This document shows, in pieces, positions 53,201 to 63,880 of a DNA stretch of 64,000 bases. A program made the translations under genes and the position numbers. Below the pieces are notes generated by a model that saw only the letters and a list, made by a program, of their open reading frames with translations, ran no database searches and was not told where the DNA came from. Position 1 is the first letter of the stretch; the number at the start of each line of letters is the position of its first letter. This DNA is from Salinimicrobium gaetbulicola (GTDB taxonomy: Bacteria; Bacteroidota; Bacteroidia; Flavobacteriales; Flavobacteriaceae): contig NZ_JBHTJP010000035.1 in NCBI RefSeq assembly GCF_042676025.1, positions 744,001 to 808,000 of the forward strand, given 5' to 3'.

Positions 53201-56200
53201 TACATGTTAGAGGATTGTAACGCTGAATGGCCTGCAAACCTGACCACTAGCTGGACAGACAATTGCGGTGTAGGCGGAATGACCAGTGGAAACCTTGACT
53301 CCGATGGTGGAGGCGAAGTAAGTACTGATGGTTGTATCCAAAGCAGGGATTACACCTTTAGTGTAACCGATGACTGCGGTAATTACTCAGAAATGGTTGT
53401 GACTGTTAGCCGTGAGTTTGATGAGACTCCTGTAGCCTTAACTCCTATCGATGACTACATGTTAGAGGATTGTAATGCTGAATGGCCTGCAAACCTGACC
53501 ACTAGCTGGACAGACAATTGTGGTGTTGGCGGAATGACCAGTGGAAACCTTGACTCNNNNNNNNNNNNNNNNNNNNNNNNNNNNNNNNNNNNNNNNNNNN
53601 NNNNNNNNNNNNNNNNNNNNNNNNNNNNNNNNNNNNNNNNNNNNNNNNNNNNNNNNNNNNNNNNNNNNNNNNNNNNNNNNNNNNNNNNNNNNNCTGATCG
53701 TGACGGTTAGCCGTGAGTTTGATGAAACTCCTGTAGCCTTGACTCCGATCGATGACTACATGTTAGAGGATTGTAATGCTGAATGGCCTGCAACTCTGAC
53801 CACTAGCTGGACAGACAATTGCGGTGTAGGCGGAATGACCAGTGGAAACCTTGACTCCGATGGTGGAGGCGAAGTAACCACCGATGGCTGTATCCAAAGA
53901 AGGGATTACACTTTTAGTGTCACCGATGACTGCGGAAATTACTCAGAACTGATCGTGACAGTAAGCCGTGAGTTTGATGAAACTCCTGTAGCCTTAACTC
54001 CGATCGACGACTACATGTTAGAGGATTGTAACGCTGAATGGCCTGCAAACCTGACCACTAGCTGGACAGACAATTGCGGTGTAGGCGGACAAACCAGTGG
54101 AAACCTTGACTCCGATGGTGGAGGCGAAGTAACCACCGATGGCTGTATCCAAAGCAGGGATTACACCTTTAGTGTCACCGATGACTGCGGTAATTACTCA
54201 GAAATGGTTGTGACTGTTAGCCGTGAGTTTGATGAGACTCCTGTAGCCTTAACTCCGATCGACGACTACATGTTAGAGGATTGTAATGCTGAATGGCCTG
54301 CAAATCTGACCACTAGCTGGACAGACAATTGCGGTGTAGGCGGACAAACCAGTGGAAACCTTGACTCCGATGGTGGAGGCGAAGTAAGTACCGATGGTTG
54401 TATCCAAAGCAGGGATTACACCTTTAGTGTAACCGATGACTGCGGAAATTACTCAGAAATGGTTGTGACAGTAAGCCGTGAGTTTGATGAGACTCCTGTA
54501 GCCTTGACTCCGATCGACGACTACATGTTAGAGGATTGTAATGCTGAATGGCCTGCAAATCTGACCACTAGCTGGACAGACAATTGCGGTGTAGGCGGAC
54601 AAACCAGTGGAAACCTTGACTCCGATGGTGGAGGCGAAGTAAGTACCGATGGTTGTATCCAAAGCAGGGATTACACCTTTAGTGTAACCGATGACTGCGG
54701 AAATTACTCAGAAATGGTTGTGACAGTAAGCCGTGAGTTTGATGAGACTCCTGTAGCCTTGACTCCTATCGACGACTACATGTTAGAGGATTGTAATGCT
54801 GAATGGCCTGCAAACCTGACCACTAGCTGGACAGACAATTGCGGTGTAGGCGGACAAACCAGTGGAAACCTTGACTCCGATGGTGGAGGCGAAGTAAGTA
54901 CTGATGGTTGTATCCAAAGCAGAGATTACACCTTTAGTGTAACCGATGACTGCGGAAATTACTCAGAAATGGTTGTGACTGTTAGCCGTGAGTTTGATGA
55001 GACTCCTGTAGCCTTGACTCCGATCGACGACTACATGTTAGAGGATTGTAATGCTGAATGGCCTGAAAATCTGACCACTAGCTGGACAGACAATTGCGGT
55101 GTTGGCGGAATGACCAGTGGAAACCTTAACTCCGATGGTGGAGGCGAAGTAAGTACCGATGGTTGTATCCAAAGCAGAGATTACACCTTTAGTGTAACCG
55201 ATGACTGCGGAAATTACTCAGAACTGATCGTGACGGTAAGTCGTGAGTTTGATGAAACTCCACCCGTCATTATTCCTCCTATGATTGAAACCGTCTGTGA
55301 ATCTGAAGTACCGGAAAGCCTGACTGCTTCCTGGACAGACAATTGTTCAGATGGCGGAGATGACCTGATTGCTTACCCGGTAATGGTAGGATCAGATGAA
55401 TGTTCCGAGTCTTATGAATATACGTTCTCTGTAACCGATGACTGTGGTAATTCAGCGGAAGAGACCATCACTGTAGTTCGCGAATTCGAACTGCTTGGTG
55501 AGTGTGAAACTATCTTCGGTTATGATGAAGATTCAGCCACTTGCTTCTCCGAATACGGATTCAGTCGTTGGGGTTGGACTCATTTGATCGCTGAAAATAG
55601 TGGATCAACTACATTCGACCTGTATGCGGGCGCCGCACAATGTATGATTGGTAAAGGTTCATTTGCCGGAACGGCGACCATTACCTATGAAGACGGTTAT
55701 GTAACCGTTGAATACAACATGGCATCTAATTACGTATTGAATGAAGCTCATGTGTATATTGGTTGCGAGCCTGTTCCTTCCTTGAAAAATGGAAAAGAAA
55801 CGGTAGCTCCGGGTCAGTATCCATTCAATCCTGATCTCGGTGGTGGTGTTCACAACTACACAGTTGGTCCTGTTGCTGCAGAAGGCGATGTTTACGTCAT
55901 CGTGCACGGGGTAGCATGCGAAGTGCTATGTCAATGCACTGATGGTGGAACTATCTTCAATGGTAACGACGGAGGTCAATCCTTCGACGGAGCAGAGTTT
56001 GAATGTGATGATAGTGAAACTGTTTCTAATGGAAATAACGGAAATGGAAACAATGGTAAGAACAATACGAAAGTTGCCTCTGCCAAAGTGAAAACATTCC
56101 CGGTTCCGTTCAAGGAAACCGTAAATCTGCAATATGATTTCGATTATACTTCAGATGTTACTATCGAGGTGTTCAATATGAGAGGAAATCACCTAAGAAC

Positions 56201-56342
56201 CTATACCGACAGAAATGTCACAAAAGGTTCTGTGACCAAACTTCAGGTAGACTTCGCGATGAAAGCGAATCAAATGTATATCCTGAAAGTAACTACAGAT
56301 AGAGAAACGTTTGTTGAACAAATTGTCTCCTCTAAAAAGTAG
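50249..56342 (+). CDS. Giant T9SS adhesin with tandem HYR-like repeats (spans gap)
   Basis: One gene split by an N gap. From the ATG at 50249 (not the GTG at 50210) there is an unusual long signal of about 52 residues (FYACWRWLVPKIR, then a hydrophobic core ending SAANAQ). A unique region (about 55-560) and Ig/HYR-like segments follow, then a tandem array of 85-residue repeats, each with four cysteines (DCNAEW, NCGVGG, GCIQS, DCGN). One diverged repeat, a unique domain and a type A sorting domain (QIVSSKK) complete it. The frames differ by one across the gap only because the N count is wrong. It is probably exported and attached to the surface. Confidence 0.9.
52145..53556 (+). repeat. 255-bp tandem repeats, block 1
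   Basis: Five full units begin at 52145, 52400, 52655, 52910 and 53165, with a sixth at 53420 cut by the gap. The period is exactly 255 bp. Units differ at a few linked sites (GMTS/GQTS, ELIV/EMVV, and synonymous changes). Confidence 0.95.
53557..53693. other. Assembly gap inside the repeat array (137 N)
   Basis: 137 N bases within the 255-bp repeat array. The distance between the flanking unit starts (53420 to 53721) is 301, not a multiple of 255, so the N count is an estimate. Confidence 0.97.
53694..55250 (+). repeat. 255-bp tandem repeats, block 2
   Basis: After a partial unit, six full units start at 53721, 53976, 54231, 54486, 54741 and 54996. A diverged final repeat starts at 55251 and ends near 55490. 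Confidence 0.95.
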
Positions 56343-56366
56343 GATTTTAACTAACCACTAAAAAAG

Positions 56367-56393
56367 AAAGCAGCCTGAAAAGGCTGCTTTTTT
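56367..56393. terminator. Bidirectional terminator, adhesin/gltD
   Basis: Perfect 10-bp stem (56367-56376 with 56381-56390), loop GAAA, T run on the plus strand and A run on the other side. It lies between convergent genes. Confidence 0.9.
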
Positions 56394-56424
56394 AGTTCCT
56401 CAAGAAGTTAGTATCTAAAACTTT

Positions 56425-57882
56425 TTAGGCTTCCGGCAGGTCTCCATCACCTTTGGTAGGCAGTTCGGTAGATCCCATCAGGTATTCATCTACACTCCTT
56501 GCGGCCTCGCGCCCTTCAGATATCGCCCACACTATTAGCGATTGTCCGCGCCGCATATCACCGGCCGTAAAGATATTAGGGACATTGGTCTGGTAATTAT
56601 TTTTAGCTTTAATATTAGTCCTTTCATCTACCTCTAATCCTAATTTTTCGCTCAACGTTTTTTCTGGACCCGTAAAACCTAGCGCTAAAAGTGCGAGATC
56701 ACATGGCCACTCTTTCTCGGTACCAGCAATTTCTTGCAAACGAGGTCTTCCTTCTTCCTGGATCCACTCGACTTCAATGGTTTTCAAAGCCTTCAGGTTT
56801 CCTTCATTATCTGTAATAAATTCTTTTGTTGAAATGCTCCAGTTTCGTTCTACACCTTCTTCATGAGAAGAAGTTGTCTTTAGAGTGAATGGCCAGTAAG
56901 GCCAGGGACTTGCGTCTGTTCGGGTTTCCGAGGGCATGGGCATGATCTCAAAATTTGTGACAGATTTTGCCCCGTGTCTGTTGGAAGTACCCACACAGTC
57001 AGATCCAGTGTCTCCGCCTCCTATCACGATCACATGCTTATCCCTGGCATTTAAATCAGCAACAGGCTCCGCGAGTCCGTCAACTATCTGGTTATTTCTT
57101 TTAAGGAAATCCATAGCCTGTACGACCCCATTATTTTCAGCTCCGGGAATCGGGAGTTCTCTTTTCCTGGTTGCTCCGCCACAAAGCACTACGGCATCAA
57201 AATTCTTCAGTTTTTCAACCTCATAATTCACTCCTACGTTTACATTTGTCTTAAACTCTATGCCTTCTTCTTCCAGAATTTCCAGTCTGCGATCGATCAC
57301 GCGTTTCTCCATTTTAAAATCGGGTATACCGTAACGCAATAAGCCTCCTATTTTTTGATCTCTTTCAAAAACGGTGACAGTATGTCCGGCTCGGTTGAGT
57401 TGTTGAGCCGCGGCGAGTCCCGCAGGGCCCGATCCTACCACGGCGACTTTTTTGCCGGTCCGGGTTTTCGGGGGGGTAGGTGTGATCCATCCTTCCTTAA
57501 ATCCGCGTTCAGGAATATATTTTTCGATGAGTTCAATGGCCACAGGAGGTTTTATGATTCCCAAGACACAGGCAGATTCACAAGGTGCGGGGCAAAGTCT
57601 CCCGGTAAACTCCGGAAAATTATTGGTGGAATGCAAAATATCCAGCGCTTTCTTCCAGTCGTTCTTGTAAACGGCATTATTAAAATCGGGAATAAGATTG
57701 CCTAACGGGCAACCGCTATGGCAAAAAGGTATTCCGCAGTCCATACAACGGGCTCCCTGCTCCTGTAGCTCTTCCTTTGACATTTCCTGGGTAAACTCTT
57801 TGTAATCATTTAGCCTTTTTGAAACCGGTTCAGTCTTTTCTTCTTTCCGTTTATATTTTATAAATCCTTTTAACTTGTCCAT
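56425..57882 (-). CDS. gltD: Glutamate synthase small subunit
   Basis: The beta subunit of NADPH glutamate synthase, which passes electrons from NADPH through FAD and iron-sulphur clusters to the large subunit. The 485 residues include the N-terminal cluster region (CMDCGIPFCHSGCPLGN and CPAPCESACVLG), the FAD fold VAVVGSGPAGLAAA and the NADPH fold VIVIGGGDTGSD. It follows gltB by 2 bases on the minus strand, so the two are translated from one message. Confidence 0.97.
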   Translation of the reverse strand: MDKLKGFIKYKRKEEKTEPVSKRLNDYKEFTQEMSKEELQEQGARCMDCGIPFCHSGCPLGNLIPDFNNAVYKNDWKKALDILHSTNNFPEFTGRLCPAPCESACVLGIIKPPVAIELIEKYIPERGFKEGWITPTPPKTRTGKKVAVVGSGPAGLAAAQQLNRAGHTVTVFERDQKIGGLLRYGIPDFKMEKRVIDRRLEILEEEGIEFKTNVNVGVNYEVEKLKNFDAVVLCGGATRKRELPIPGAENNGVVQAMDFLKRNNQIVDGLAEPVADLNARDKHVIVIGGGDTGSDCVGTSNRHGAKSVTNFEIMPMPSETRTDASPWPYWPFTLKTTSSHEEGVERNWSISTKEFITDNEGNLKALKTIEVEWIQEEGRPRLQEIAGTEKEWPCDLALLALGFTGPEKTLSEKLGLEVDERTNIKAKNNYQTNVPNIFTAGDMRRGQSLIVWAISEGREAARSVDEYLMGSTELPTKGDGDLPEA

Positions 57883-57884
57883 TC

Positions 57885-60800
57885 TTACGCTGTTTTTAAT
57901 TCCATTTCTTCATTGCTCCTTTTTTCTTCCTCCAGCATCTTCAGGGCCTTCTTGTATTCCACAGGCATTACTTTTACGAATTTTGAAGATTTGCTCTCCC
58001 AGTCGTTAAGTATCTCTTTTGCAATGTCACTGTTGGTGTATTTTTGATGTCTTTTAACGAGGCTTTTTAGTTCATGCAGATCTTCTGCGGAAGGTTTTTC
58101 AAGTTCGATCATTTCCATATTGAAATTGCGATCGTCCAGTTCATTGTTGGAGTTGTAGATATAAGCGATTCCGCCGCTCATTCCTGCACCGAAGTTGCGA
58201 CCGATCTTTCCGAGGATTACGGCAATACCACCCGTCATATATTCACAGCCGTGATCTCCAATTCCTTCTATGACGGCCTTGGCTCCGGAATTACGGACGC
58301 AAAAGCGCTCTCCACCGATTCCGTTTATGAAGGCTTCTCCGTTTGTAGCACCATAAAGAGCCACATTCCCGATGATGATATTTTCATTGGATCTGAAAGT
58401 CGCTGTTTCCGGTTTCCTGACTGAAAGAGTTGCGCCGCTTAATCCTTTTCCAAAATAATCATTGGTGGTTCCTACCACATTCAGGGTGAGGCCTTTTGTT
58501 GAAAACGCACCGAAGCTTTGTCCTGCGGCCCCGGTAAAATTCAAAGTGAGTGTGTTTTCCGGAAGGCCTTTAGCGCCGTGGATCTTTGAGATCTCGTTGC
58601 TTATCACGGCACCGGTAGTTCGATTCACATTCGAAATTGGAAAATCCAGGCTCATTTGCTGTTTTCGATAGATGGCCGGATGGGCCACTTTCAGGATCTT
58701 AAAATCCAGCACATCGTCCAGGCGATGATTCTGTGCGGTGGTATTATACAGGGGCATGTCTTTCGCTACTTTTGGTCGATACAGGATGTTTGAAAGATCA
58801 ATGCCCTGTGCTTTGTAATGATCAATAGCACGGTTCATGTTGAGTTTCTGGCTTTGACCTACCATTTCATCGACCGATCGGAAACCAAGATCTGCCATGA
58901 TCTGCCTCAATTCCTGGGCAACGAAATACATGAAGTTGATCACGTGTTCGGGAGTACCCTTGAAATTTTTCCGCAGTTCGGGGTCCTGGGTGGCGATTCC
59001 TACCGGACAGGTATTGAGATGGCATGCGCGCATCATAATACATCCTGAGGCTACAAGCGGAGCAGTTGAAAAACCAAATTCTTCAGCACCCAGCAGACAG
59101 GCGATCGCAACATCGCGTCCTGTTTTTAGCTGTCCATCGCACTCTACAACGATCCTGTTCCTAAGATCATTCAGCAATAAAGTTTGTTGTACTTCGGCTA
59201 TTCCAAGTTCCCAGGGCAGTCCTGCATGCCGTAAGGAGGTGAGGGGAGAAGCTCCTGTTCCGCCGTCATAACCTGAGACCAGTACTACATCGGCTTTAGC
59301 TTTCGCAACCCCGGCGGCAATGGTGCCAACTCCAATCTTGGAAACCAGCTTCACGTTGATGCGGGCTTCCCTGTTGGCATTTTTAAGGTCGAAGATAAGT
59401 TGGGCAAGATCTTCAATGGAGTAAATATCGTGATGCGGAGGAGGGGAGATCAATCCTACATAAGGCGTAGAATTACGGGTTTTCGCGATCTCCGGATTTA
59501 CTTTTGAACCAGGTAGTTGCCCACCTTCGCCCGGTTTTGCACCCTGGGCCATCTTTATCTGTATCTCCTGCGCATTTGTCAAATAGTCTATAGATACCCC
59601 AAACCTTCCGGAGGCCACTTGTTTTATTGCCGAGTTCCTCCAGTTCCCGTCTGAACTTTTGTGGAAACGATCGGGGTCTTCGCCGCCTTCTCCGGAGTTG
59701 CTTTTCCCTTTCATCCGATTCATCGCAATTGCCAGATTTTCATGAGCCTCTCTGCTAATAGAGCCAAACGACATGGCGCCGGTTTTAAACCTTTTTACGA
59801 TCTCGGTCCAGGGTTCCACTTCTTCTAAAGGAACCGGGTCAAGGTTCTGAAACTTGAACATCCCCCTTAGCGTCATCAGGTTTTCACTTTGCTCATTGAT
59901 GAGCTTAGAATACTCCTGATATGATTTCAAATTGTTCTGCTTTACCGCCTGCTGAAGTTTAGCAACGGTGCCGGGATTGAACATATGCCGTTCCCCGTTT
60001 CTCCTCCAGCGATAATCACCACCGGTTTCAAGGTCAAGACCTGTAACTTCTTCAGAAGTTTTAAAGGCTTTTTTATATCTCTTTTGTATTTCTTTCTCTA
60101 TTTCATAAAGACCAATTCCTTCAATCCTGGTGGGCGTACCGGTGAAATATTTTTCCACGAATTTCTTATTGAGCCCCAGGATCTCAAAGATCTGTGAACC
60201 GCGGTAAGAGTGGAGCGTTGAAATTCCGATCTTGTTCATGATCTTAAGGATTCCCTTTCCAATGGCAGTATTAAAGTTCTGCACGGCCTCTTCCGGGTCT
60301 TTGAATTCAAGTTCTTTTTTATCAACCAGGTCATAAATGATCTCATTGACCATGTATGGGTTGATTGCGCTTGCTCCATAGCCAAAAAGGAGAGCAAAAT
60401 GGTGAGGTTCCCTGGGTTCTGCAGATTCAACTACAATATCAAAGGATGACCTGCGCTTTTGCTTACTCATGGTGTGATGCACAAAGCTGCAAGCGAGAAC
60501 GGAAGGAATGGGAGCTAATTTGGAATTAATATTCCTGTCTGAAAGGATAATAACGTTACAAGCATCATCAATTGCTTTGTTGATCTCGGTTATCATTGCT
60601 TCGAGGCGCTCTTCCAAACCGTTCACTCCTTTTTCGGCTTCGTAAAGCATTGAAATACTAACCGATTTAAACCCCGGCTTGTCAATATATTTGATCTTGT
60701 CAAGATCCTCGTTAGAAATAACCGGATTCTGTATCAATAACCGCTTGCTATGCTCAGGGGTGATTGTGAAAAGATTTCTGTCCTCCCCAAGGGAAAGGCT

Positions 60801-62408
60801 GATATCGGTAACGATTTCCTCTCGAATCCCATCAAGTGGGGGGTTGGTTACCTGCGCGAACAATTGTTTGAAGTAATTAAAAAGTAACTGTGGCCTGTCT
60901 GATAGTACTGCCAGAGGAATATCCGCGCCCATAGAGCCGATAGCTTCCTTAGCCTGGGAAGCCATTGGGCTTATGATCGTGCTGATATCTTCAAGGGTAT
61001 ATCCAAATAATTTTTGCCGGGTCTTGAAGTCTACTTTTTCCACAGGGGTCTTGTTTCCTGTATAGGAAACATCTGCCAGAGGAAGTAAATTTTTATCAAG
61101 CCATTTTTTATAAGGTCTTTCTGAAACTATTTTGTTTTTAACTTCCTTGTCTTCTATGATCCTTCCCTCGTTCATATCTACAAGGAACATTCTTCCCGGT
61201 TCCAGCCGCCCGTGTCTCTCTACATTTTCGGGCGCTATCTCAACGACTCCGGTTTCCGAAGCCATCACCACGTATCCGTCCTTGGTAACCGTATACCTGG
61301 AAGGGCGCAGACCATTCCGGTCCAAAAGGGCCCCTATGTAATGCCCGTCTGTAAAAGGTATAGAGGCAGGTCCATCCCACGGCTCCATGATACAGGAGTT
61401 ATATTCATAAAAGGCCTTTTTGTCTTCAGGCATCAAGGGGTTCTTCTCCCAGGCCTCAGGCACCATCATCATGATAGCCTCCGGAAGTGAGCGTCCGGTA
61501 TGAAGCAGTAGTTCCAGGACAATATCCATAGAAGCGGAATCTGATTTTCCTTCCGCTGCAATAGGAAGAAGTTCTTCCATGAAGTCTCCAAAAAGTTCAC
61601 TTTTAAAGAGTTCCTCTCTAGCCTTCATTCTGCTTAGATTTCCTCGAAGTGTATTGATCTCTCCATTATGACACATATATCTGAAGGGTTGGGCGAGATC
61701 CCAGCTTGGAAAGGTATTGGTTGAAAATCGCTGATGTACCAGGGCAAGCTTGGTAACCAGTTCCGGGTCATTCAGGTCTAGATAATACTTGTTGATGTCT
61801 TCGGGCATCAGAAGCCCTTTATAGATAAGAGTGGTAGTTGATAAGCTGGGAACATAAAAGGAATTAGCTTCCGAAAGTTCCGATCTCCTGATCTTATGTT
61901 CTGCGATCTTTCTTGCGGCAAATAGACGGGCATTGAATTCTTTTTCAGAAATATTTTCCCCTTTGCCAATAAAGATCTGTTGTACGTTTGGTTCACTGCG
62001 AGCGGCGACACTTCCCAGGCAGGAATCCTCAGTGGGAACCTCTCTCCAACCCAATATTTCCAACCCTTGCCTCAGAATCTGTTTTTCAAATTCCTGCTGT
62101 ATAAGTTGCCGTTGATTCATGGAAGGAGGCAGAAAAATCATTCCTACGGCATATTCTTTGGGCGCGGGAATATTAAAACCACATTTCTTTTTAAAAAAGG
62201 CGTGAGGAATTTCAATTAAAATACCTGCTCCATCTCCGGTTCTTCCATCGGCACTTACTGCTCCCCTGTGCTCTAATCTCACAAGGATATCAAGTGCCTT
62301 GTGAATTATATCATTTGTTCTTTTACCTTTTAAATTGCAAATAAATCCTGCGCCACAATTATCACGTTCAAATTCGGGATGGTAAAGCCCCTGTTGTTTT
62401 TTCGGCAT
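57885..62408 (-). CDS. gltB: Glutamate synthase large subunit
   Basis: Makes two glutamates from glutamine and 2-oxoglutarate. The 1507 residues start with a short propeptide before the nucleophile Cys18 (DNCGAGF), the class II glutamine amidotransferase domain. The central and FMN-binding synthase domains follow (GEGGQLPGSKVNP, SPPPHHDIYSIEDLAQLI, GYDGGTGASPL), with the 3Fe-4S cysteines in CIMMRACHLNTCPVG and a C-terminal GXGXG-type beta-helix. Gene order gltB-gltD supports a GOGAT operon for ammonium assimilation. Confidence 0.98.
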   Translation of the reverse strand: MPKKQQGLYHPEFERDNCGAGFICNLKGKRTNDIIHKALDILVRLEHRGAVSADGRTGDGAGILIEIPHAFFKKKCGFNIPAPKEYAVGMIFLPPSMNQRQLIQQEFEKQILRQGLEILGWREVPTEDSCLGSVAARSEPNVQQIFIGKGENISEKEFNARLFAARKIAEHKIRRSELSEANSFYVPSLSTTTLIYKGLLMPEDINKYYLDLNDPELVTKLALVHQRFSTNTFPSWDLAQPFRYMCHNGEINTLRGNLSRMKAREELFKSELFGDFMEELLPIAAEGKSDSASMDIVLELLLHTGRSLPEAIMMMVPEAWEKNPLMPEDKKAFYEYNSCIMEPWDGPASIPFTDGHYIGALLDRNGLRPSRYTVTKDGYVVMASETGVVEIAPENVERHGRLEPGRMFLVDMNEGRIIEDKEVKNKIVSERPYKKWLDKNLLPLADVSYTGNKTPVEKVDFKTRQKLFGYTLEDISTIISPMASQAKEAIGSMGADIPLAVLSDRPQLLFNYFKQLFAQVTNPPLDGIREEIVTDISLSLGEDRNLFTITPEHSKRLLIQNPVISNEDLDKIKYIDKPGFKSVSISMLYEAEKGVNGLEERLEAMITEINKAIDDACNVIILSDRNINSKLAPIPSVLACSFVHHTMSKQKRRSSFDIVVESAEPREPHHFALLFGYGASAINPYMVNEIIYDLVDKKELEFKDPEEAVQNFNTAIGKGILKIMNKIGISTLHSYRGSQIFEILGLNKKFVEKYFTGTPTRIEGIGLYEIEKEIQKRYKKAFKTSEEVTGLDLETGGDYRWRRNGERHMFNPGTVAKLQQAVKQNNLKSYQEYSKLINEQSENLMTLRGMFKFQNLDPVPLEEVEPWTEIVKRFKTGAMSFGSISREAHENLAIAMNRMKGKSNSGEGGEDPDRFHKSSDGNWRNSAIKQVASGRFGVSIDYLTNAQEIQIKMAQGAKPGEGGQLPGSKVNPEIAKTRNSTPYVGLISPPPHHDIYSIEDLAQLIFDLKNANREARINVKLVSKIGVGTIAAGVAKAKADVVLVSGYDGGTGASPLTSLRHAGLPWELGIAEVQQTLLLNDLRNRIVVECDGQLKTGRDVAIACLLGAEEFGFSTAPLVASGCIMMRACHLNTCPVGIATQDPELRKNFKGTPEHVINFMYFVAQELRQIMADLGFRSVDEMVGQSQKLNMNRAIDHYKAQGIDLSNILYRPKVAKDMPLYNTTAQNHRLDDVLDFKILKVAHPAIYRKQQMSLDFPISNVNRTTGAVISNEISKIHGAKGLPENTLTLNFTGAAGQSFGAFSTKGLTLNVVGTTNDYFGKGLSGATLSVRKPETATFRSNENIIIGNVALYGATNGEAFINGIGGERFCVRNSGAKAVIEGIGDHGCEYMTGGIAVILGKIGRNFGAGMSGGIAYIYNSNNELDDRNFNMEMIELEKPSAEDLHELKSLVKRHQKYTNSDIAKEILNDWESKSSKFVKVMPVEYKKALKMLEEEKRSNEEMELKTA

Positions 62409-62594
62409 ATTTCACTTTAATTATTCATTCTTATTGCTGGTAAAATAGCCTTTTTGATGATTAAATAGAAGTGAAATAGCTGTTTTTATGCAAAAAATTC
62501 AATAATATGATTTAAAACTGATATAATTTTCAATTTGATATTTTTACTGCTTAATACTGGGAATTTTACAATTCCAAAAAACAGGAGAAATAAA

Positions 62595-62622
62595 AAAGTC
62601 CGACTTGTTAAAGCCGGACTTT
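62595..62622 (-). terminator. Terminator after acyl-CoA dehydrogenase
   Basis: Stem AAAGTCCG/CGGACTTT (62595-62602 with 62615-62622), followed on the minus strand by a T run. It stops the dehydrogenase transcript ahead of gltB. Confidence 0.85.
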
Positions 62623-62645
62623 CTGAAAGTATTTTTTCTGAAAAA

Positions 62646-63788
62646 TTAGTCTCTCAATATACTTCTGGAGATAACGATCTTTTGGATCTCTGAAGTTCCT
62701 TCGTATATCTGGGTGATCTTCGCGTCTCTCATCAATCGCTCAACATGGTACTCTTTTACATATCCGTTTCCACCATGTACCTGTACTGCTTCAACAGTGA
62801 CATCCATAGCGGTTTGAGAAGCGAACAGTTTCGCCATTGCCCCTGAAAGGTCGTAGTTCTCACCATTGTCCTTGTCACAGGCAGCTTTCATTACAAGGTG
62901 TCTTGAAGCTTCAATAGAAGTGTGCATATCTGCCAGTTTAAAAGCGATAGCCTGGTGGTTCATGATCTCTGTACCGAAAGCTTTTCTCACCTTAGAGTAT
63001 TCTTTGGCCAGTTCATAAGCTCCGGCAGCGATTCCAAGTGCCTGGGCTGCGATCCCGATACGTCCTCCTGAAAGGGTCTTCATGGCGAACTTGAATCCGA
63101 AACCGTCTTCCCCGATCCTGTTCTCCTTTGGAACTTTTACATCGTTGAAGTTCAAAGAATGTGTATCACTACCGCGGATTCCAAGTTTTTGCTCTTTTGG
63201 TCCGATCTCAAAGCCTTCCCATCCTTTTTCAACGATAAAAGCGTTGATGCCTTTATGTTTTTTCTCCCTGTCTGTCTGAGCGATCACAAGGTAGAAATCT
63301 GCAGTGCTTCCATTGGTGATCCAGTTTTTGGTTCCATTAAGAACGTAGTGGTCATCCTTCTCAATAGCGGTTGTCTTTTGAGAGGTTGCGTCACTTCCTG
63401 CTTCCGGTTCAGAAAGACAAAAAGCACCTATAGATTCACCGGTAGCCAGTTTGGTAAGGTATTTTTGTTTTTGTTCTTCAGTTCCGAATTTCTCAAGTCC
63501 CCAGCATACCAATGAATTGTTCACAGACATCACAACAGAAGCCGAAGCATCTATTTTTGAGATCTCTTCCATGGCCAGTACATAAGAAACGGTATCCATT
63601 CCGCCACCACCGTACTCGGGTGAAACCATCATTCCAAGGAAACCAAGTTCGCCCATCTTTTTGATCTGCTCCTTTGGAAATTCCTGTTTTTCGTCTCTTT
63701 CTATTACGCCGGGAAGTAATTCATTTTTTGCGAAGTCACGTGCCGCGTCACGTATCATTATATGCTCCTCTGTTAGCTTAAAATCCAT
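62646..63788 (-). CDS. Acyl-CoA dehydrogenase
   Basis: A 380-residue FAD enzyme of beta-oxidation that introduces the alpha-beta double bond in acyl-CoA. Signature 1 is FCLSEPEAGSDA, and signature 2 ends HVERLMRDAKITQIYEGTSEIQ, in which the Glu of YEGT is the usual catalytic base in short/medium-chain type enzymes. LGFLGMMVSPEYGGGGMD is typical. Chain length cannot be assigned. The gene is alone and divergent from anmK. Confidence 0.95.
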   Translation of the reverse strand: MDFKLTEEHIMIRDAARDFAKNELLPGVIERDEKQEFPKEQIKKMGELGFLGMMVSPEYGGGGMDTVSYVLAMEEISKIDASASVVMSVNNSLVCWGLEKFGTEEQKQKYLTKLATGESIGAFCLSEPEAGSDATSQKTTAIEKDDHYVLNGTKNWITNGSTADFYLVIAQTDREKKHKGINAFIVEKGWEGFEIGPKEQKLGIRGSDTHSLNFNDVKVPKENRIGEDGFGFKFAMKTLSGGRIGIAAQALGIAAGAYELAKEYSKVRKAFGTEIMNHQAIAFKLADMHTSIEASRHLVMKAACDKDNGENYDLSGAMAKLFASQTAMDVTVEAVQVHGGNGYVKEYHVERLMRDAKITQIYEGTSEIQKIVISRSILRD

Positions 63789-63826
63789 TCGGTATGTTAG
63801 TTTAAAAAATATTCAATTTTCGTGTG

Positions 63827-63834
63827 CAAATATA
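63827..63834 (-). promoter_or_regulatory. Probable promoter of acyl-CoA dehydrogenase
   Basis: TATATTTG on the minus strand, 38 bases before the start codon, with a TTG 20 bases upstream (plus-strand CAA at 63855-63857). Confidence 0.55.
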
Positions 63835-63880
63835 CCGTTTTGAGGCCAATTTTTCAATTAAGTAACTTATTTTTACCGTG

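Noticed and set aside
53541..53721. Real frameshift between the two halves of the adhesin
   Set aside because: Both sides are perfect repeat units; the shift is explained by the wrong N count.
52145..55250. Regular repeats suggesting a CRISPR array
   Set aside because: Units are 255 bp, contiguous, in frame and encode a protein domain; there are no spacers.
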